This document shows, one piece after another, positions 21,223-31,595 of a stretch of DNA of 64,000 bases. The stretch is from Paenibacillus melissococcoides (GTDB lineage Bacteria; Bacillota; Bacilli; Paenibacillales; Paenibacillaceae): the NCBI GenBank assembly GCA_944800085.1, contig CALYLO010000009.1, forward strand, positions 105,001-169,000. The letters are read 5' to 3'. The notes beneath the pieces are model-generated. The model was not told the DNA's origin and did no database searches. It saw only the letters and a program-made list of their open reading frames with translations. A program made the translations under genes and the position numbers. Numbering within the stretch: the first letter of the stretch is position 1; each line of letters starts with the position of its first letter.

Positions 21223-22263
21223 ATGTCTGAAGCTTATAAGCAAGCCGGGGTCGACATCGCGGCAGGCAACGAAGCTGTGGAGCGGATGAAAAAGCATGTG
21301 CAGCGCACATTTCGGCCGGAGGTGCTGTCGGGTCTGGGAGGATTCGGGGCCCTGTTCGGATTGGATGCGAAAAAGTATGAGGAGCCAGTGCTCGTCTCGG
21401 GAACCGATGGCGTCGGGACGAAGCTGATGCTCGCCTTCGCGGCGGATCGGCATGATACGATCGGCATCGATGCGGTGGCCATGTGCGTCAATGACATCGT
21501 CGTGCAGGGGGCCGAGCCGCTGTTCTTCCTCGATTACTTGGCTTGCGGCCAGGTTGTGCCCGAGCGCATCGAAGCGATCGTCAGCGGCATCGCCGAAGGC
21601 TGCCGGATGGCGGGCTGCGCCCTCATCGGCGGCGAGACGGCGGAGATGCCGGGAATGTACGCCCCGGGCGAGTATGATATCGCCGGCTTCAGCGTCGGCG
21701 TCGTCGAGAAGCGCCGCCTCATCACGGGCGGGACGATCCGCCCGGGCGATGTGCTGCTCGGCCTCGCCTCCAGCGGCTTCCACAGCAATGGCTATTCGCT
21801 CGTGCGGAAGCTGTTCCTGGAGCAGGCCGGCTATACCCTGGATGCGCGGGTGACGTCGGACGGCCGCGCGCTGGCCGATGTGCTGCTCGATCCGACGCGC
21901 ATCTATGTGCGCCCGCTGCTGGAGCTAATGAAGCGGGTTACGGTCAAGGGGGCGGCCCATATTACAGGCGGCGGCTTCCTCGAAAATATTCCGCGCATGC
22001 TGCCGGAAGGCACGGCGGCGCAGATTGATTACGGAACATGGCCGGTTCCGGAAATATTCCGCCTGAGCCGCGAGATCGGTAGCCTCACCTGGACGGAGCT
22101 GTTCACGACGTTCAATATGGGCATCGGCATGGTGATTGCGGTAAGCGCGGATGAAGCGGCTGCGGCGGAAGCCTGCCTGGCGGAGCAGGGCGAGGCGGTA
22201 TACCGCATCGGCACGGTGACGGAAGGCCTGCGCCAGGTCCGGATTCCGGAGGTGGGCTGCTGA
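21223..22263 (+). CDS. purM: Phosphoribosylformylglycinamidine cyclo-ligase
   Basis: 346 residues. AIR synthetase: closes the imidazole ring using ATP. Landmarks: GTDGVGTKLMLAF near residue 66, MCVNDIVVQGAEPLFFLDYL, GGETAEMPGMY, and the C-terminal HITGGGFLENIPRML. The start at 21223 has GAGGGGAGACG upstream; the 190-bp spacer after purF has no gene of its own. The stop overlaps the purN start by one base. Confidence 0.96.
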   Translation: MSEAYKQAGVDIAAGNEAVERMKKHVQRTFRPEVLSGLGGFGALFGLDAKKYEEPVLVSGTDGVGTKLMLAFAADRHDTIGIDAVAMCVNDIVVQGAEPLFFLDYLACGQVVPERIEAIVSGIAEGCRMAGCALIGGETAEMPGMYAPGEYDIAGFSVGVVEKRRLITGGTIRPGDVLLGLASSGFHSNGYSLVRKLFLEQAGYTLDARVTSDGRALADVLLDPTRIYVRPLLELMKRVTVKGAAHITGGGFLENIPRMLPEGTAAQIDYGTWPVPEIFRLSREIGSLTWTELFTTFNMGIGMVIAVSADEAAAAEACLAEQGEAVYRIGTVTEGLRQVRIPEVGC

Positions 22264-22907
22264 TGCGCACAGGATATGAAGGGCAGGAAGCGGAGTCCGC
22301 CGGCACCTCCTCTCTGCCGCGCATTGCCGTGTTCGCCTCCGGCTCGGGCTCGAACTTCCAGGCGCTGGCGGAGGCGTCGCGGGCGGGGCAGCTCGGCGGG
22401 GAGGTCGCGCTGCTCGTCTGCGACAAGCCCGGAGCCCGCGTATTGGAGCGGGCGCGCGAAGCTGGCGTGCCGGCCGCGGTGTTCGAGCCGAAGCGCTATG
22501 AGAGCCGCGGCCATTATGAACGCGACGTCCTGCAGACGCTGGGCCGGCATGGCGTGCAATGGATCGCCCTGGCCGGATATATGCGGCTCGTCACGCCGGT
22601 GCTGTTGGAAGCGTATGAAGGCCGCATTCTCAATATCCATCCCTCCTTGCTCCCGGGCTTTCCGGGCCTGCACGCGGTACGCCAGGCGTTGGATTACGGC
22701 GTGAAGGTAACGGGAGTGACCGTGCATCTGGTCGATGCCGGGATGGATACGGGGCCGATCGTGGCGCAGGAGGCGGTGGCGATTGCCGAAGACGATACGC
22801 TCGAATCGCTGCTCGCCAAAATTCAGGCGGTGGAGCACCGCATCTACCCGCAGGTGGTCCGGCGTCTGCTGGCCGGAACTTATGGGGGCCAAGAGGACAA
22901 GGCATGA
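22263..22907 (+). CDS. purN: Phosphoribosylglycinamide formyltransferase
   Basis: 214 residues, with about 19 extra residues before the conserved start IAVFASGSGSNFQALAEA. Transfers a formyl group from 10-formyl-THF to GAR. Catalytic Asn and His are in RILNIHPSLLPGFPGLHA; the catalytic Asp is in VDAGMDTGPI. The ATG at 22263 overlaps the last base of purM, so translation is coupled. Confidence 0.96.
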   Translation: MRTGYEGQEAESAGTSSLPRIAVFASGSGSNFQALAEASRAGQLGGEVALLVCDKPGARVLERAREAGVPAAVFEPKRYESRGHYERDVLQTLGRHGVQWIALAGYMRLVTPVLLEAYEGRILNIHPSLLPGFPGLHAVRQALDYGVKVTGVTVHLVDAGMDTGPIVAQEAVAIAEDDTLESLLAKIQAVEHRIYPQVVRRLLAGTYGGQEDKA

Positions 22908-23234
22908 TGCAATGGCATGCTGTACCGTTTCATTTGAGGCCAGATGCCTTGGGAAGTGACGGCTCCTGTTTTCCGGGGGAAAATGCTCTTGTGATGGGCA
23001 GGAGGTTGTTCCCAAGGGGGCAGGATGGGTTGCAGGGTCCGCATCTGGACGAGGGTTCTTTATCGCATTACAATGATAGCAGAGGAAAGTGTTTTTATAG
23101 ATAGTAAAGAGAAATATCCTGGAAACAGCGGCCGCTCTGAGACAGACTCACTGTGATAACGCGCGGTAGTTGGTGACATCGGCGGAAGATAGGTATGGCT
23201 TGGCATCGCGATTTGAAGTAAGGGAGAGAGCATA
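22908..23234. other. 327-bp gap inside the purine operon
   Basis: No supported gene. A 66-residue ORF at 22904-23104 has no ribosome site and no recognisable sequence. No terminator hairpin was seen, so purHD probably stay in the transcript. The ribosome site of purH (AGGGAGAGA) lies at its end. Confidence 0.6.
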
Positions 23235-24782
23235 ATGACAATTCGTAGAGCGCTAATCAGCGTATCCGATAAGACGGGGATTGTGGAATTCGCCCGCGCC
23301 CTGGCGGAAGCCGGCGTGGAGCTGATATCGACGGGCGGCACCAAGTCGCTGCTGGAACGCGAGGGCGTTCCGGTTATCGGCATTTCCGAGGTGACCGGCT
23401 TTCCGGAAATTATGGACGGGCGCGTAAAGACGCTGCACCCGGCTGTGCACAGCGGGCTTTTGGCCGTGCGCGGCAATGCGGAGCACACCCGGCAGATGGA
23501 GGAGCTTGGATTGTCCTATATCGATCTGGTGGCGGTCAATCTGTATCCGTTCCAGGAGACGATTGCGAAATCAGGCGTAAGCTATGAGGAGGCCATCGAG
23601 AATATCGATATCGGCGGGCCGACCATGCTGCGTTCGGCCGCGAAGAACCATGCCGCTGTGACGGTGGTTGTCGATGCGGCGGATTATGCGGGGGTGCTGG
23701 ACGAAATCCGCCAGCAAGGAGATACGACGCTGGCGATGCGGAAGCGTCTGGCGGCGAAGGTATTTCGCCATACGGCGGCGTATGACGCGCTGATTGCCGA
23801 TTATTTGACGAAGCAGACCGGCGAGGCATGGCCGGAGCGGCTCACCGTCACCTATGAGCTGGCGCAACCGCTCCGCTATGGCGAGAACCCGCATCAGGCG
23901 GCGGCATTCTACCGCCAGCCGCTGGCAGGGGCGGGCAGCGTCGCGACAGCCGAGCAGCTTCACGGCAAGGAGCTCTCCTACAACAATATCAACGATGCCA
24001 ATGCGGCGCTTTCGATTGTGGGCGAATTCGCGGAGCCGGCTGTCGTGGCGGTGAAGCATATGAATCCGTGCGGCGTCGGCATCGGCGCTACAGTGGCCGA
24101 GGCGTACCGGAAGGCGTATGAATCGGACCCGACTTCGATCTTCGGCGGCATCGTAGCGGCGAATCGGCCGATCGATCGCGAGACGGCGGAAATGCTGCAT
24201 GAGATTTTCCTTGAGATTGTCATCGCTCCCGATTTCAGCCCGGAGGCGCTCGACATTCTCAAGCAGAAGAAAAATATCCGCCTGCTGCGCACCGGCACGG
24301 AGCCTGCGCCGTCGGAACGCACACCGGCCCGCCAATTGACTTCGGTAGAGGGCGGATTGCTGGCGCAGGATACCGATGTGCATACGCTCGACCCGTCTGC
24401 CTTGAGAACGGCAACGGAACGGGAACCGTCGGCGCAGGAAGTAGAGCAGCTTTTGTTCGGTTGGAACGTGGTCAAGCATGTGAAGTCGAATGCGATTGTG
24501 CTCGTCAAGGACGGCATGACGGTCGGCATCGGCGCCGGCCAGATGAACCGCGTCGGCGCGGCGCGCATCGCGATCGATCAGGCCGGAGAGAAGGCGCGCG
24601 GGGCGGTGCTGGCATCGGATGCGTTTTTCCCGATGGGCGATACGTTGGAGCTTGCCGCGGCGGCGGGCATTACGGCGGTCATTCAGCCGGGCGGCTCGGT
24701 GCGCGACGAAGAGTCCATTGAGGTGGCGAACCGGAACGGCATGGCGATGGTGATGACGGGCGTGCGTCATTTCAAGCATTAA
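23235..24782 (+). CDS. purH: Bifunctional AICAR transformylase / IMP cyclohydrolase
   Basis: 515 residues, the usual length. The last two steps to IMP. The N-terminal MGS-fold cyclohydrolase (1-200) starts RRALISVSDKTGIVEFARAL and contains GRVKTLHPAVHSGLL. The C-terminal transformylase contains VKHMNPCGVG with the catalytic Lys-His pair. Intact, with AAGGGAGAG upstream. purD follows after 69 bp. Confidence 0.97.
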   Translation: MTIRRALISVSDKTGIVEFARALAEAGVELISTGGTKSLLEREGVPVIGISEVTGFPEIMDGRVKTLHPAVHSGLLAVRGNAEHTRQMEELGLSYIDLVAVNLYPFQETIAKSGVSYEEAIENIDIGGPTMLRSAAKNHAAVTVVVDAADYAGVLDEIRQQGDTTLAMRKRLAAKVFRHTAAYDALIADYLTKQTGEAWPERLTVTYELAQPLRYGENPHQAAAFYRQPLAGAGSVATAEQLHGKELSYNNINDANAALSIVGEFAEPAVVAVKHMNPCGVGIGATVAEAYRKAYESDPTSIFGGIVAANRPIDRETAEMLHEIFLEIVIAPDFSPEALDILKQKKNIRLLRTGTEPAPSERTPARQLTSVEGGLLAQDTDVHTLDPSALRTATEREPSAQEVEQLLFGWNVVKHVKSNAIVLVKDGMTVGIGAGQMNRVGAARIAIDQAGEKARGAVLASDAFFPMGDTLELAAAAGITAVIQPGGSVRDEESIEVANRNGMAMVMTGVRHFKH

Positions 24783-24851
24783 CAGGACAAGGCGACAGGA
24801 CGGTAACGAACCGGCTGAAGCGGAGATAACAGGAACGGGGGACTTCATCAC

Positions 24852-26150
<1,299 letters not shown>

Positions 26151-26222
26151 CCTGACGTTATACAGATTTAATAATGCTCCTGGCTGGAAAATTGCTTTTT
26201 ATCCGGTCATTTGCAACAGAGA

Positions 26223-26274
26223 AAGCCGTGACTCCTTGGCCGCTTACCTGAGCCTGTGGAGTGACGGTTTTTTT
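26223..26274 (+). terminator. Purine operon terminator
   Basis: Thirteen-base arms at 26223-26235 and 26258-26270 pair with one mismatch and end in seven T. Lies 73 bp after the purD stop. Confidence 0.88.
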
Positions 26275-26330
26275 ATTTCCGAGAGTGCCATTTTTTCTTA
26301 GTTCCGCTTGCGTACAGGCAGGTGAATAGG

Positions 26331-26720
26331 TGTTTTAAGCTCTTATATGCAGTCTCCCCGTTACTCAGGATCTGAATTTCCCCAGTCCTTTTCACCTTGT
26401 AAGAATGAAATCTTTCCTCGCTGGTATTGAAGCTGAAACGCTGTCTTGAGGAACTGGTTTCTCGAAGAACTGGTTATAGATCCGGTAGAAATTTGGCCTG
26501 CTTTAAGCTCGTGGAGAAACACGTTTATTTCGAGTGCAGCAAAATCCCTTATCTTCCCTCGCGAACTGGACACAAATAGGTGCTTCAAGCTCTTATGGGC
26601 AATCTCCCCATTACTCAGGAACTTATTATTTCCAGTCATTTACACCTTGGAGGTGTGGAATCTTTCCCTGTTGGTATTTGGGTCAAATCGTTTCTTGAAC
26701 AACTGGTTCTAGTTCCAGTG
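26331..26720. repeat. Imperfect tandem duplication, 250-bp period
   Basis: The phrase ATAGGTGYTTYAAGCTCTTAT begins near 26326 and again near 26576, exactly 250 bp later. The match continues for about 130 bp (CTCCCCRTTACTCAGGA, then GAATCTTTCC, TTGGTATT, CTTGAAC/GGAACTGGTT) with many substitutions and small gaps. No credible ORF. Both copies are old. Function unknown; it lies between the purD terminator and the purD 3' relic. Confidence 0.65.
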
Positions 26721-26837
26721 ATATTGAAGCTGCTCGAAAAAAGGAGCGTGACAAATGGATATGTGAAGAGCGTGTTGGCGTCCCCGGCTGTACCTGACTA
26801 GCAGGGATACTGTTGCAGAGAGGATCGGAAGGGACAA

Positions 26838-26912
26838 ACCTGCCGGGATGGGATACTGGAGCAAAGGGATTAGAAAGGAGGAACCTGCCCGGATGGGATA
26901 CTATGGCAAAGG
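26838..26912. repeat. Two 45-bp tandem repeats
   Basis: ACCTGCCGGGATGGGATACT starting at 26838 recurs as ACCTGCCCGGATGGGATACT starting at 26883, followed in each by a GCAAAGGG phrase. The period is 45 bp. No gene visible; it directly precedes the purD 3' relic. Confidence 0.65.
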
Positions 26913-26916
26913 GCGA

Positions 26917-27062
26917 AGGCGGGAGTTGTCGTAGCCGGACGCAACCCGGTTCTGTTGGAGCGGCGAAGGCTAATGCACATGAGGCGGTTTATGCTTTACC
27001 GGGCCGACATTGAGGACAAGACGAACCGCGAGCAGGCAGCGGGCTCGGCTGGCAAGCTGTAC
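26917..27062 (+). pseudogene. Degenerate duplicate of purD 3' end
   Basis: The segment aligns with the last 150 bp of purD (26000-26150). Shared DNA phrases include GCGAAGGCYAATGC and ATGAGGCGGT. The translated end reads YRADIEDKTNREQAAGS followed by AGKL, against YRTDIADKANRHLAAGS followed by VGNL in purD. About 20 bp are missing in the middle and the copy has no start codon or upstream purD part. A diverged, non-functional fragment, either from an old tandem duplication or from recombination with a divergent purD. Confidence 0.8.
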
Positions 27063-27127
27063 TCAATTGTATTTTTTCCATTGTTGGTGGACGAATATCA
27101 ATGTTTCCCTGCTCTGGGCCAAAATTG

Positions 27128-27430
27128 TTAGGTTAGCATGTAGCCGGCATTTCGAATACATATGATATGGTTTTCGTCATCAAGTTTTTTGCGAATTCGG
27201 CTTATGTAAACATATAATTCATGTTGGGTGACCGTGAATGACATTTTCCATGCGTAATTTTTCAATTCTTGAAAAGGAACCACTTGGCCCTGGTTTATAG
27301 CCAGCAAATACAATAAGCGAAATTCAACTCGCGAAAGCGAAATAATAACTCCACATTTCAAGAGAACCTCATGTTCAATGTCTAAGCACATCTTATCGTT
27401 AAGTTGAATGTGCATAATATTGCGCTTCAT
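27128..27430 (-). CDS. Small winged-helix regulator (OmpR/PhoB C-terminal type, no receiver)
   Basis: 100 residues. The C-terminal two thirds match a Trans_reg_C winged helix: ISLSRVEFRLLYLLAINQGQ, VTQHELYVYISRIRKKLDD and IRNAGYML, the usual helix-turn-helix and wing. The N-terminal 25 residues are a short beta segment; there is no phosphoacceptor receiver domain, so it cannot be a conventional response regulator. The start at 27430 has AGGGGTGA upstream. Low GC. It lies next to the bacteriocin-like pair on the same strand and is a candidate regulator of it; that link is by position only. Confidence 0.75.
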   Translation of the reverse strand: MKRNIMHIQLNDKMCLDIEHEVLLKCGVIISLSRVEFRLLYLLAINQGQVVPFQELKNYAWKMSFTVTQHELYVYISRIRKKLDDENHIICIRNAGYMLT

Positions 27431-27602
27431 AAGTTCACCCCTATAGCGGATGATCCGGTTATTTGTTGATATTGAGCAATATGTCAGTATTGAGATGCAG
27501 GTCCTTTGCATTATATTAGACGTTCATTCATGAATTAGTCAATCGTTATGGCAGATATGTGTTAATTAGCTCCCCTTTTGAAATGTCTTCGTATATGCAA
27601 GT

Positions 27603-27650
27603 GAAGTCCCCCAATATACCCGGATGATGCAGGTACACTTGGAGGACTTC
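27603..27650. terminator. Inverted repeat, possible terminator of bacteriocin-like operon
   Basis: Twelve-base arms GAAGTCCCCCAA / TTGGAGGACTTC (one mismatch) with a 24-base loop, just beyond the stop of the minus-strand gene at 27654. No T run follows on the minus strand, so it may act as a processing or attenuation hairpin instead. Confidence 0.5.
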
Positions 27651-27653
27651 TAC

Positions 27654-27875
27654 TCAATCAATATTGTTTTTTTTGAGGTTAAACTTTAGGACCAACCCGA
27701 TAATGAATAACAAGGCGAATATTGAACCAAATGTCATATAGTAGTAGTCAATTTTATTTCTGGTTAGCAGGATAGTGAAAAATTTGGAGCCAAAGATACC
27801 AATCCCTGGGATCCCGGCATAAATGCAAATGGTTTTAACCGTTTTCAGAAGTTTGATTTTCATTTTTCTAATCAA
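27654..27875 (-). CDS. Two-TM membrane protein, possible immunity protein
   Basis: 73 residues: a basic start (MIRKMKIKLLK), a first hydrophobic segment (about 12-34), a short polar loop (TRNKIDYYY), a second segment (about 45-65) and a Lys-rich tail. The start codon overlaps the stop of the Cys-rich precursor gene by four bases, so the two are translationally coupled. Small two-TM proteins in this position are commonly bacteriocin immunity proteins. No family recognised; the function is inferred from context only. Confidence 0.6.
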   Translation of the reverse strand: MIRKMKIKLLKTVKTICIYAGIPGIGIFGSKFFTILLTRNKIDYYYMTFGSIFALLFIIGLVLKFNLKKNNID

Positions 27876-28159
27876 TCACATGCGCAATTGTCGCAAATTA
27901 ATTTGGTAGCTACTGTACATACAAGACCTCCTACTCCTCCGAATGCTGCACCTGCAAGGGTACATGCTGCAATGGAAGCCCATTCGCACTCCTCTTGACT
28001 GCTGCTAGTACTAATACTTCCCAATTTTGTTAGTTCTTCAACTGTAGAGTTGATTATTGTCCCGCTATTTTTATGGATAACTTTAACGGATTTCTTTTTG
28101 TCAATATTCACCTGATAGGCATCAATTAATAAATCCCTATCGATATCGTAAATAGCCAT
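27872..28159 (-). CDS. Bacteriocin-like Cys-rich precursor peptide
   Basis: 95 residues from the ATG at 28159. The first 50 residues are acidic/basic and strand-like; the last 40 form a hydrophobic Gly/Ala-rich core with five Cys and a CDNCACD end (SIAACTLAGAAFGGVGGLVC, then TVATKLICDNCACD). This layout of leader-like part plus hydrophobic Cys-paired tail resembles halocin-C8-like and related class II bacteriocin precursors; similarity is by pattern, not by search. The frame stays open for 31 more codons upstream (to a TAA at 28253-28255) and reads protein-like, but has no ATG, GTG or TTG, so the annotated start may be internal. Confidence 0.6.
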   Translation of the reverse strand: MAIYDIDRDLLIDAYQVNIDKKKSVKVIHKNSGTIINSTVEELTKLGSISTSSSQEECEWASIAACTLAGAAFGGVGGLVCTVATKLICDNCACD

Positions 28160-28259
28160 TAAAAACCATCCATTTCCATTTAAATCGACAGATTCAAAGC
28201 CAACTGTATATACATTATAGCGTTCTTGAATTTTTCCTGAAAAAATGCTCCCTTAAAGT

Positions 28260-28585
28260 TTTCTCTTTTAATTTACAATATTATCCTAACATAATTTTTT
28301 TAGGTTGAATCTTTAAACTTGTTGATAAAATCGACAAAAGTCTACATGTATGTTTCCGGAGGTCAGTGCCGATCAGCCATACGGAAAAACTTCGGCAGTG
28401 CTAGCATAGGGGAAGGTAGCGCAGGAACTACCCAGCGGTCTTTTTCCATGAAAAACGGATTAAGCAGGGGCGAGTCTTGAAAATCGTCAATCGATAATGA
28501 AAACGGTAGATTGTCGGCTTGTTCGCTCATCTCCTATGCTGAGGGAGGGAAGGATTTCCACTCGCAGGAAGGGAATGATGATTGG
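28260..28585. other. Intergenic region upstream of polysaccharide lyase
   Basis: About 325 bp. The left part is AT-rich and should hold the minus-strand promoter of the bacteriocin-like operon. The right part (28365-28450) has small inverted pairs (GCCGA/TCGGC and GGTAG/CTACC) and a T-rich patch, hinting at a structured leader, but it matches no riboswitch I recognise. Confidence 0.4.
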
Positions 28586-31396
28586 ATGAACAGGGGTTTG
28601 AAAAGATGGGCGAAGGTCCGGCGCGTGACGGCAGGCTGGCTTGCTCTGCTGCTTGTTGTCGGCTGTCTTCCGGCATGGCCGGAACAGGCGGCAGCGGGAA
28701 CGGCAGATGCGGCGGAGTTCGACAAGCTGCGTGCGCGTTGGGTGGAGTTTTTGACCGGGGGGACGGCCTATGATCCGGCGGATCCGGATATTGCGCCCGC
28801 GATCGAAGCGCTAATCTCAAATGTATCCAATGCGGAGGGGAGCGGGCTGTGGGATCGGATGAATAAGGGAGCGGGCCGAGCCTATTTGTGGAGTGATCTG
28901 CAGGGCACCGCCTCGAATCAGATGTCAGCCGGATATGTCCGGCTGAAGCAGATGGCGCTCGCTTATTCGACGTACGGCTCGCCGCTGTACCGGAACGAGG
29001 AGCTGAAGCGGGATATCGTCGGCGGGCTGGACTGGATGTATGCCAACCGCTATAACGAGAATAAAAGCGAGACCGGGAATTGGTGGGATTGGGAGATCGG
29101 CATGCCGCAAAATCTGAATGACACCGTCGTTCTTATGTATGAGGCGTTAACGTCGCAGCAGATCGGGAATTACATGAAGGCGGTGGACCGCTTCGTGCCG
29201 GACCCGACGCGGCGGACGAATCTGCCCGGCCTTGTCGAGACCGGGGCGAACCGGCTTGATAAGGCGCTCGTCGTTATTATTCGGGGCGTGCTTGAGCAGC
29301 GGAGCGCGAAGATTGAGGAGGGCCGCGACGCCATCAGCCAGGTGTTCGATTATGTGACCCGGGGGGATGGTTTTTATAAGGACGGCTCGTTCATTCAGCA
29401 TGTCAATATCGCGTATACGGGGAGCTATGCCGGCGTGCTGCTCAACGATATGGGGAAGCTGCTGACCGTGCTGGCCGATTCCCCGTGGGCGATTACCGAC
29501 CCGAAGCTCGAGCATGCCTACAACTGGGTAACGGATTCCTATGAGCCCCTCGTCTATCGATTCTGTCCGATACGACGCGGACCCGGCCTTATGATGGGCT
29601 GGGGGTGGCGGACATTGTGCTGCTTCGCTTTGTCATCGAGAATCCGGATATTCCTCCGCATCCACAGCGACTTGGGCATACGACATTCGCCGGCATGGAC
29701 CGGATATCGCATCTCCGGGAGGATTATGCCTTCGGCATTGAGATGTCTTCCTCGCGCATCGCCAATTATGAGAACAGCATTAGCGACAGCGTGACGAGTT
29801 GGCATCTCGGGGAAGGAATGACTTCCTGTACAATGCCGATGCGCTGCAGTTCAATGATGGATTCTGGCCGACGGTGAATCCGTTCCGGCTGCCGGGCACG
29901 GCCTCGGACGGCGCGCCGCGCCGGTCTCCGAAGACGGCATCGAAGTCTTGGGTCGGCGGCACGTCCATCGACGGGCTGTATGGAGCGGCCGGGATGGATC
30001 TGAATCCGGATAACAGCACGCTCGCCGGCAAAAAATCATGGTTCCTGCTCGACGATGAGATCGTCGCCCTGGGGGAGGGAATCCACAGCACAGATAACCG
30101 GAAGATCGAGACAATCGTAGAGAACCGCAAAATCAACGCCAATGGAGACAATGCGCTGACGATCAATGGACAGATCCAGCCGGCGCAGCTTGGCTGGGCC
30201 GATACGGTGGAGGGCGTGCGGTGGGCGCATCTGGAAGGCAATGTTCCGGGAGCCGGTGTCGGTTATTACTTCCCGGATCCGGCTGCTGTCACCGGACTGC
30301 GGGAATCCCGCACCGGAGCGTGGAGCAACATTAATCAGGGCGATTCCGGGGCACCGATCACCCGCAATTATGTCAGCCTGGCGCTGGAACATGGAACGCA
30401 GCCGTCGGACGCTGCCTACTCCTACGTGCTCCTTCCGAATAAGGATGCGGCCGGGACGGAAGCGTACAGCGTCCGGCCGGACATTGAGATTATCCGCAAC
30501 TCGGCGGATATTCAGGCCGTGAAGGAGACGCGGCTTGGCTTGACTGCGGCGAATTTCTGGCAGGCGGGCACGGTCGATCTCGTGCGCAGCGAGCAGCCGG
30601 CGTCATTGATCGTGAAGGAGGAAGGCAACGAGTTGACGGTGTCCTTGTCGGATCCGACGAAAAACCAGGGCAGCCTGATGCTTGAGATCGGCAAGCCGGG
30701 ATTCGAGGTGCTGTCGCAATCGGACACGGTGTCCGTCCTGCGCACGTCGCCAACGATTCAACTGAAGGTGAACGCCGCCGGGTCGCTGGGGACGGCGCAT
30801 CAGGTGAAGCTGACGTATGAGGCGGAGGCGCCGGTTTCTTTTCCGCCCGTTCAGGAAGAGCAGTTCGCTCCCGTTGCCGATACCTTCGTATGGGATGGCG
30901 CCAAGGCCAATACGAACTTCGGCAGCTCGACCTACCTGGTGGCGCGGAACGGAGGCGGCGGCTTCAAGCGCCAGACCTTCTTCAAGTTCGATCTGGGCGG
31001 CTGCACGGGCGAGGTGAATGCCGCTAAATTGTGGGTGTACGGCAGTACGGATCAGCCGGGAGGCGTCAGTGCTTTTGCGGTAGCGGATGACAGTTGGACG
31101 GAATCGGAGGTGACCTGGAACCGGAAGCCTGCGCTCGGCCAGAAGCTGGATACGGCCTCCTTCGATACGGCAGCGGGGTGGAAGGCGCTCGATGTGACTT
31201 CCTTCGTTCAATCGGAGTTGTCCGGCAACGGGATCGTCAGCATCGGCATCGACACGGTCGATAACCGCTATGCGAGCATGAACAGCCGGGAAGCTGCCGA
31301 AGACCGGCCGTATTTGCAGGTGCTGTTCCCGGCGGCGGTGGAGGATGCATTAAGCGGGGTGACTGAAACCGCAGCAAGAAAAATAACAATTCGAAG
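28586..31396 (+). pseudogene. Frameshifted polysaccharide lyase family 8 (hyaluronate/xanthan lyase type)
   Basis: A secreted PL8 lyase in three frames. From 28586 a signal peptide (KVRRVTAGWLALLLVVGCLP) leads into the alpha/alpha-toroid, with NWWDWEIGMPQNLNDTVVLM and the catalytic HVNIAYTGSYAGV (His and Tyr). The frame is lost near 29560, with a small deletion. The middle beta-domain part (RLGHTTFAGMDRISHLREDY) is in another frame to about 29825, then a second shift leads to LYNADALQFNDGFWPTVNPF and the rest. A C-terminal CBM96-like domain (PVADTFVWDGAKANTNFGSS) ends at about 31340. The normal stop is also lost: the last frame reads through the terminator to 31574. Non-functional. Confidence 0.88.
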
Positions 31397-31445
31397 GAAA
31401 AGCATGCAGATCTCCTCCCGAGGGGCTGCATGCTTTTCTCGTGCC
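31397..31445 (+). terminator. Terminator of lyase gene
   Basis: Perfect 13-bp inverted repeat GAAAAGCATGCAG / CTGCATGCTTTTC with a 16-base loop. The open reading frame of the broken lyase runs through it, which shows that the frame here is not the original one. Confidence 0.85.
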
Positions 31446-31595
31446 TTGGGGAGAAGTAATGAGCTTGGAAGAGGAATAGAGAGATTGGATGTATACCTTT
31501 CATGTTTTTGGGGTATAAATCGGGTTTGTGAATTCTGGTTATCAGGGATATATTGTACTTATAATTTGATATGAGTATAAATGGAGCGTGATGAG

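Noticed and set aside
22904..23104. 66-residue ORF in the gap between purN and purH
   Set aside because: Overlaps the purN end, has no ribosome site and no recognisable sequence.
28330..28510. Possible riboswitch upstream of the polysaccharide lyase
   Set aside because: Small hairpins only; does not match the conserved cores of the riboswitch classes I could recall.
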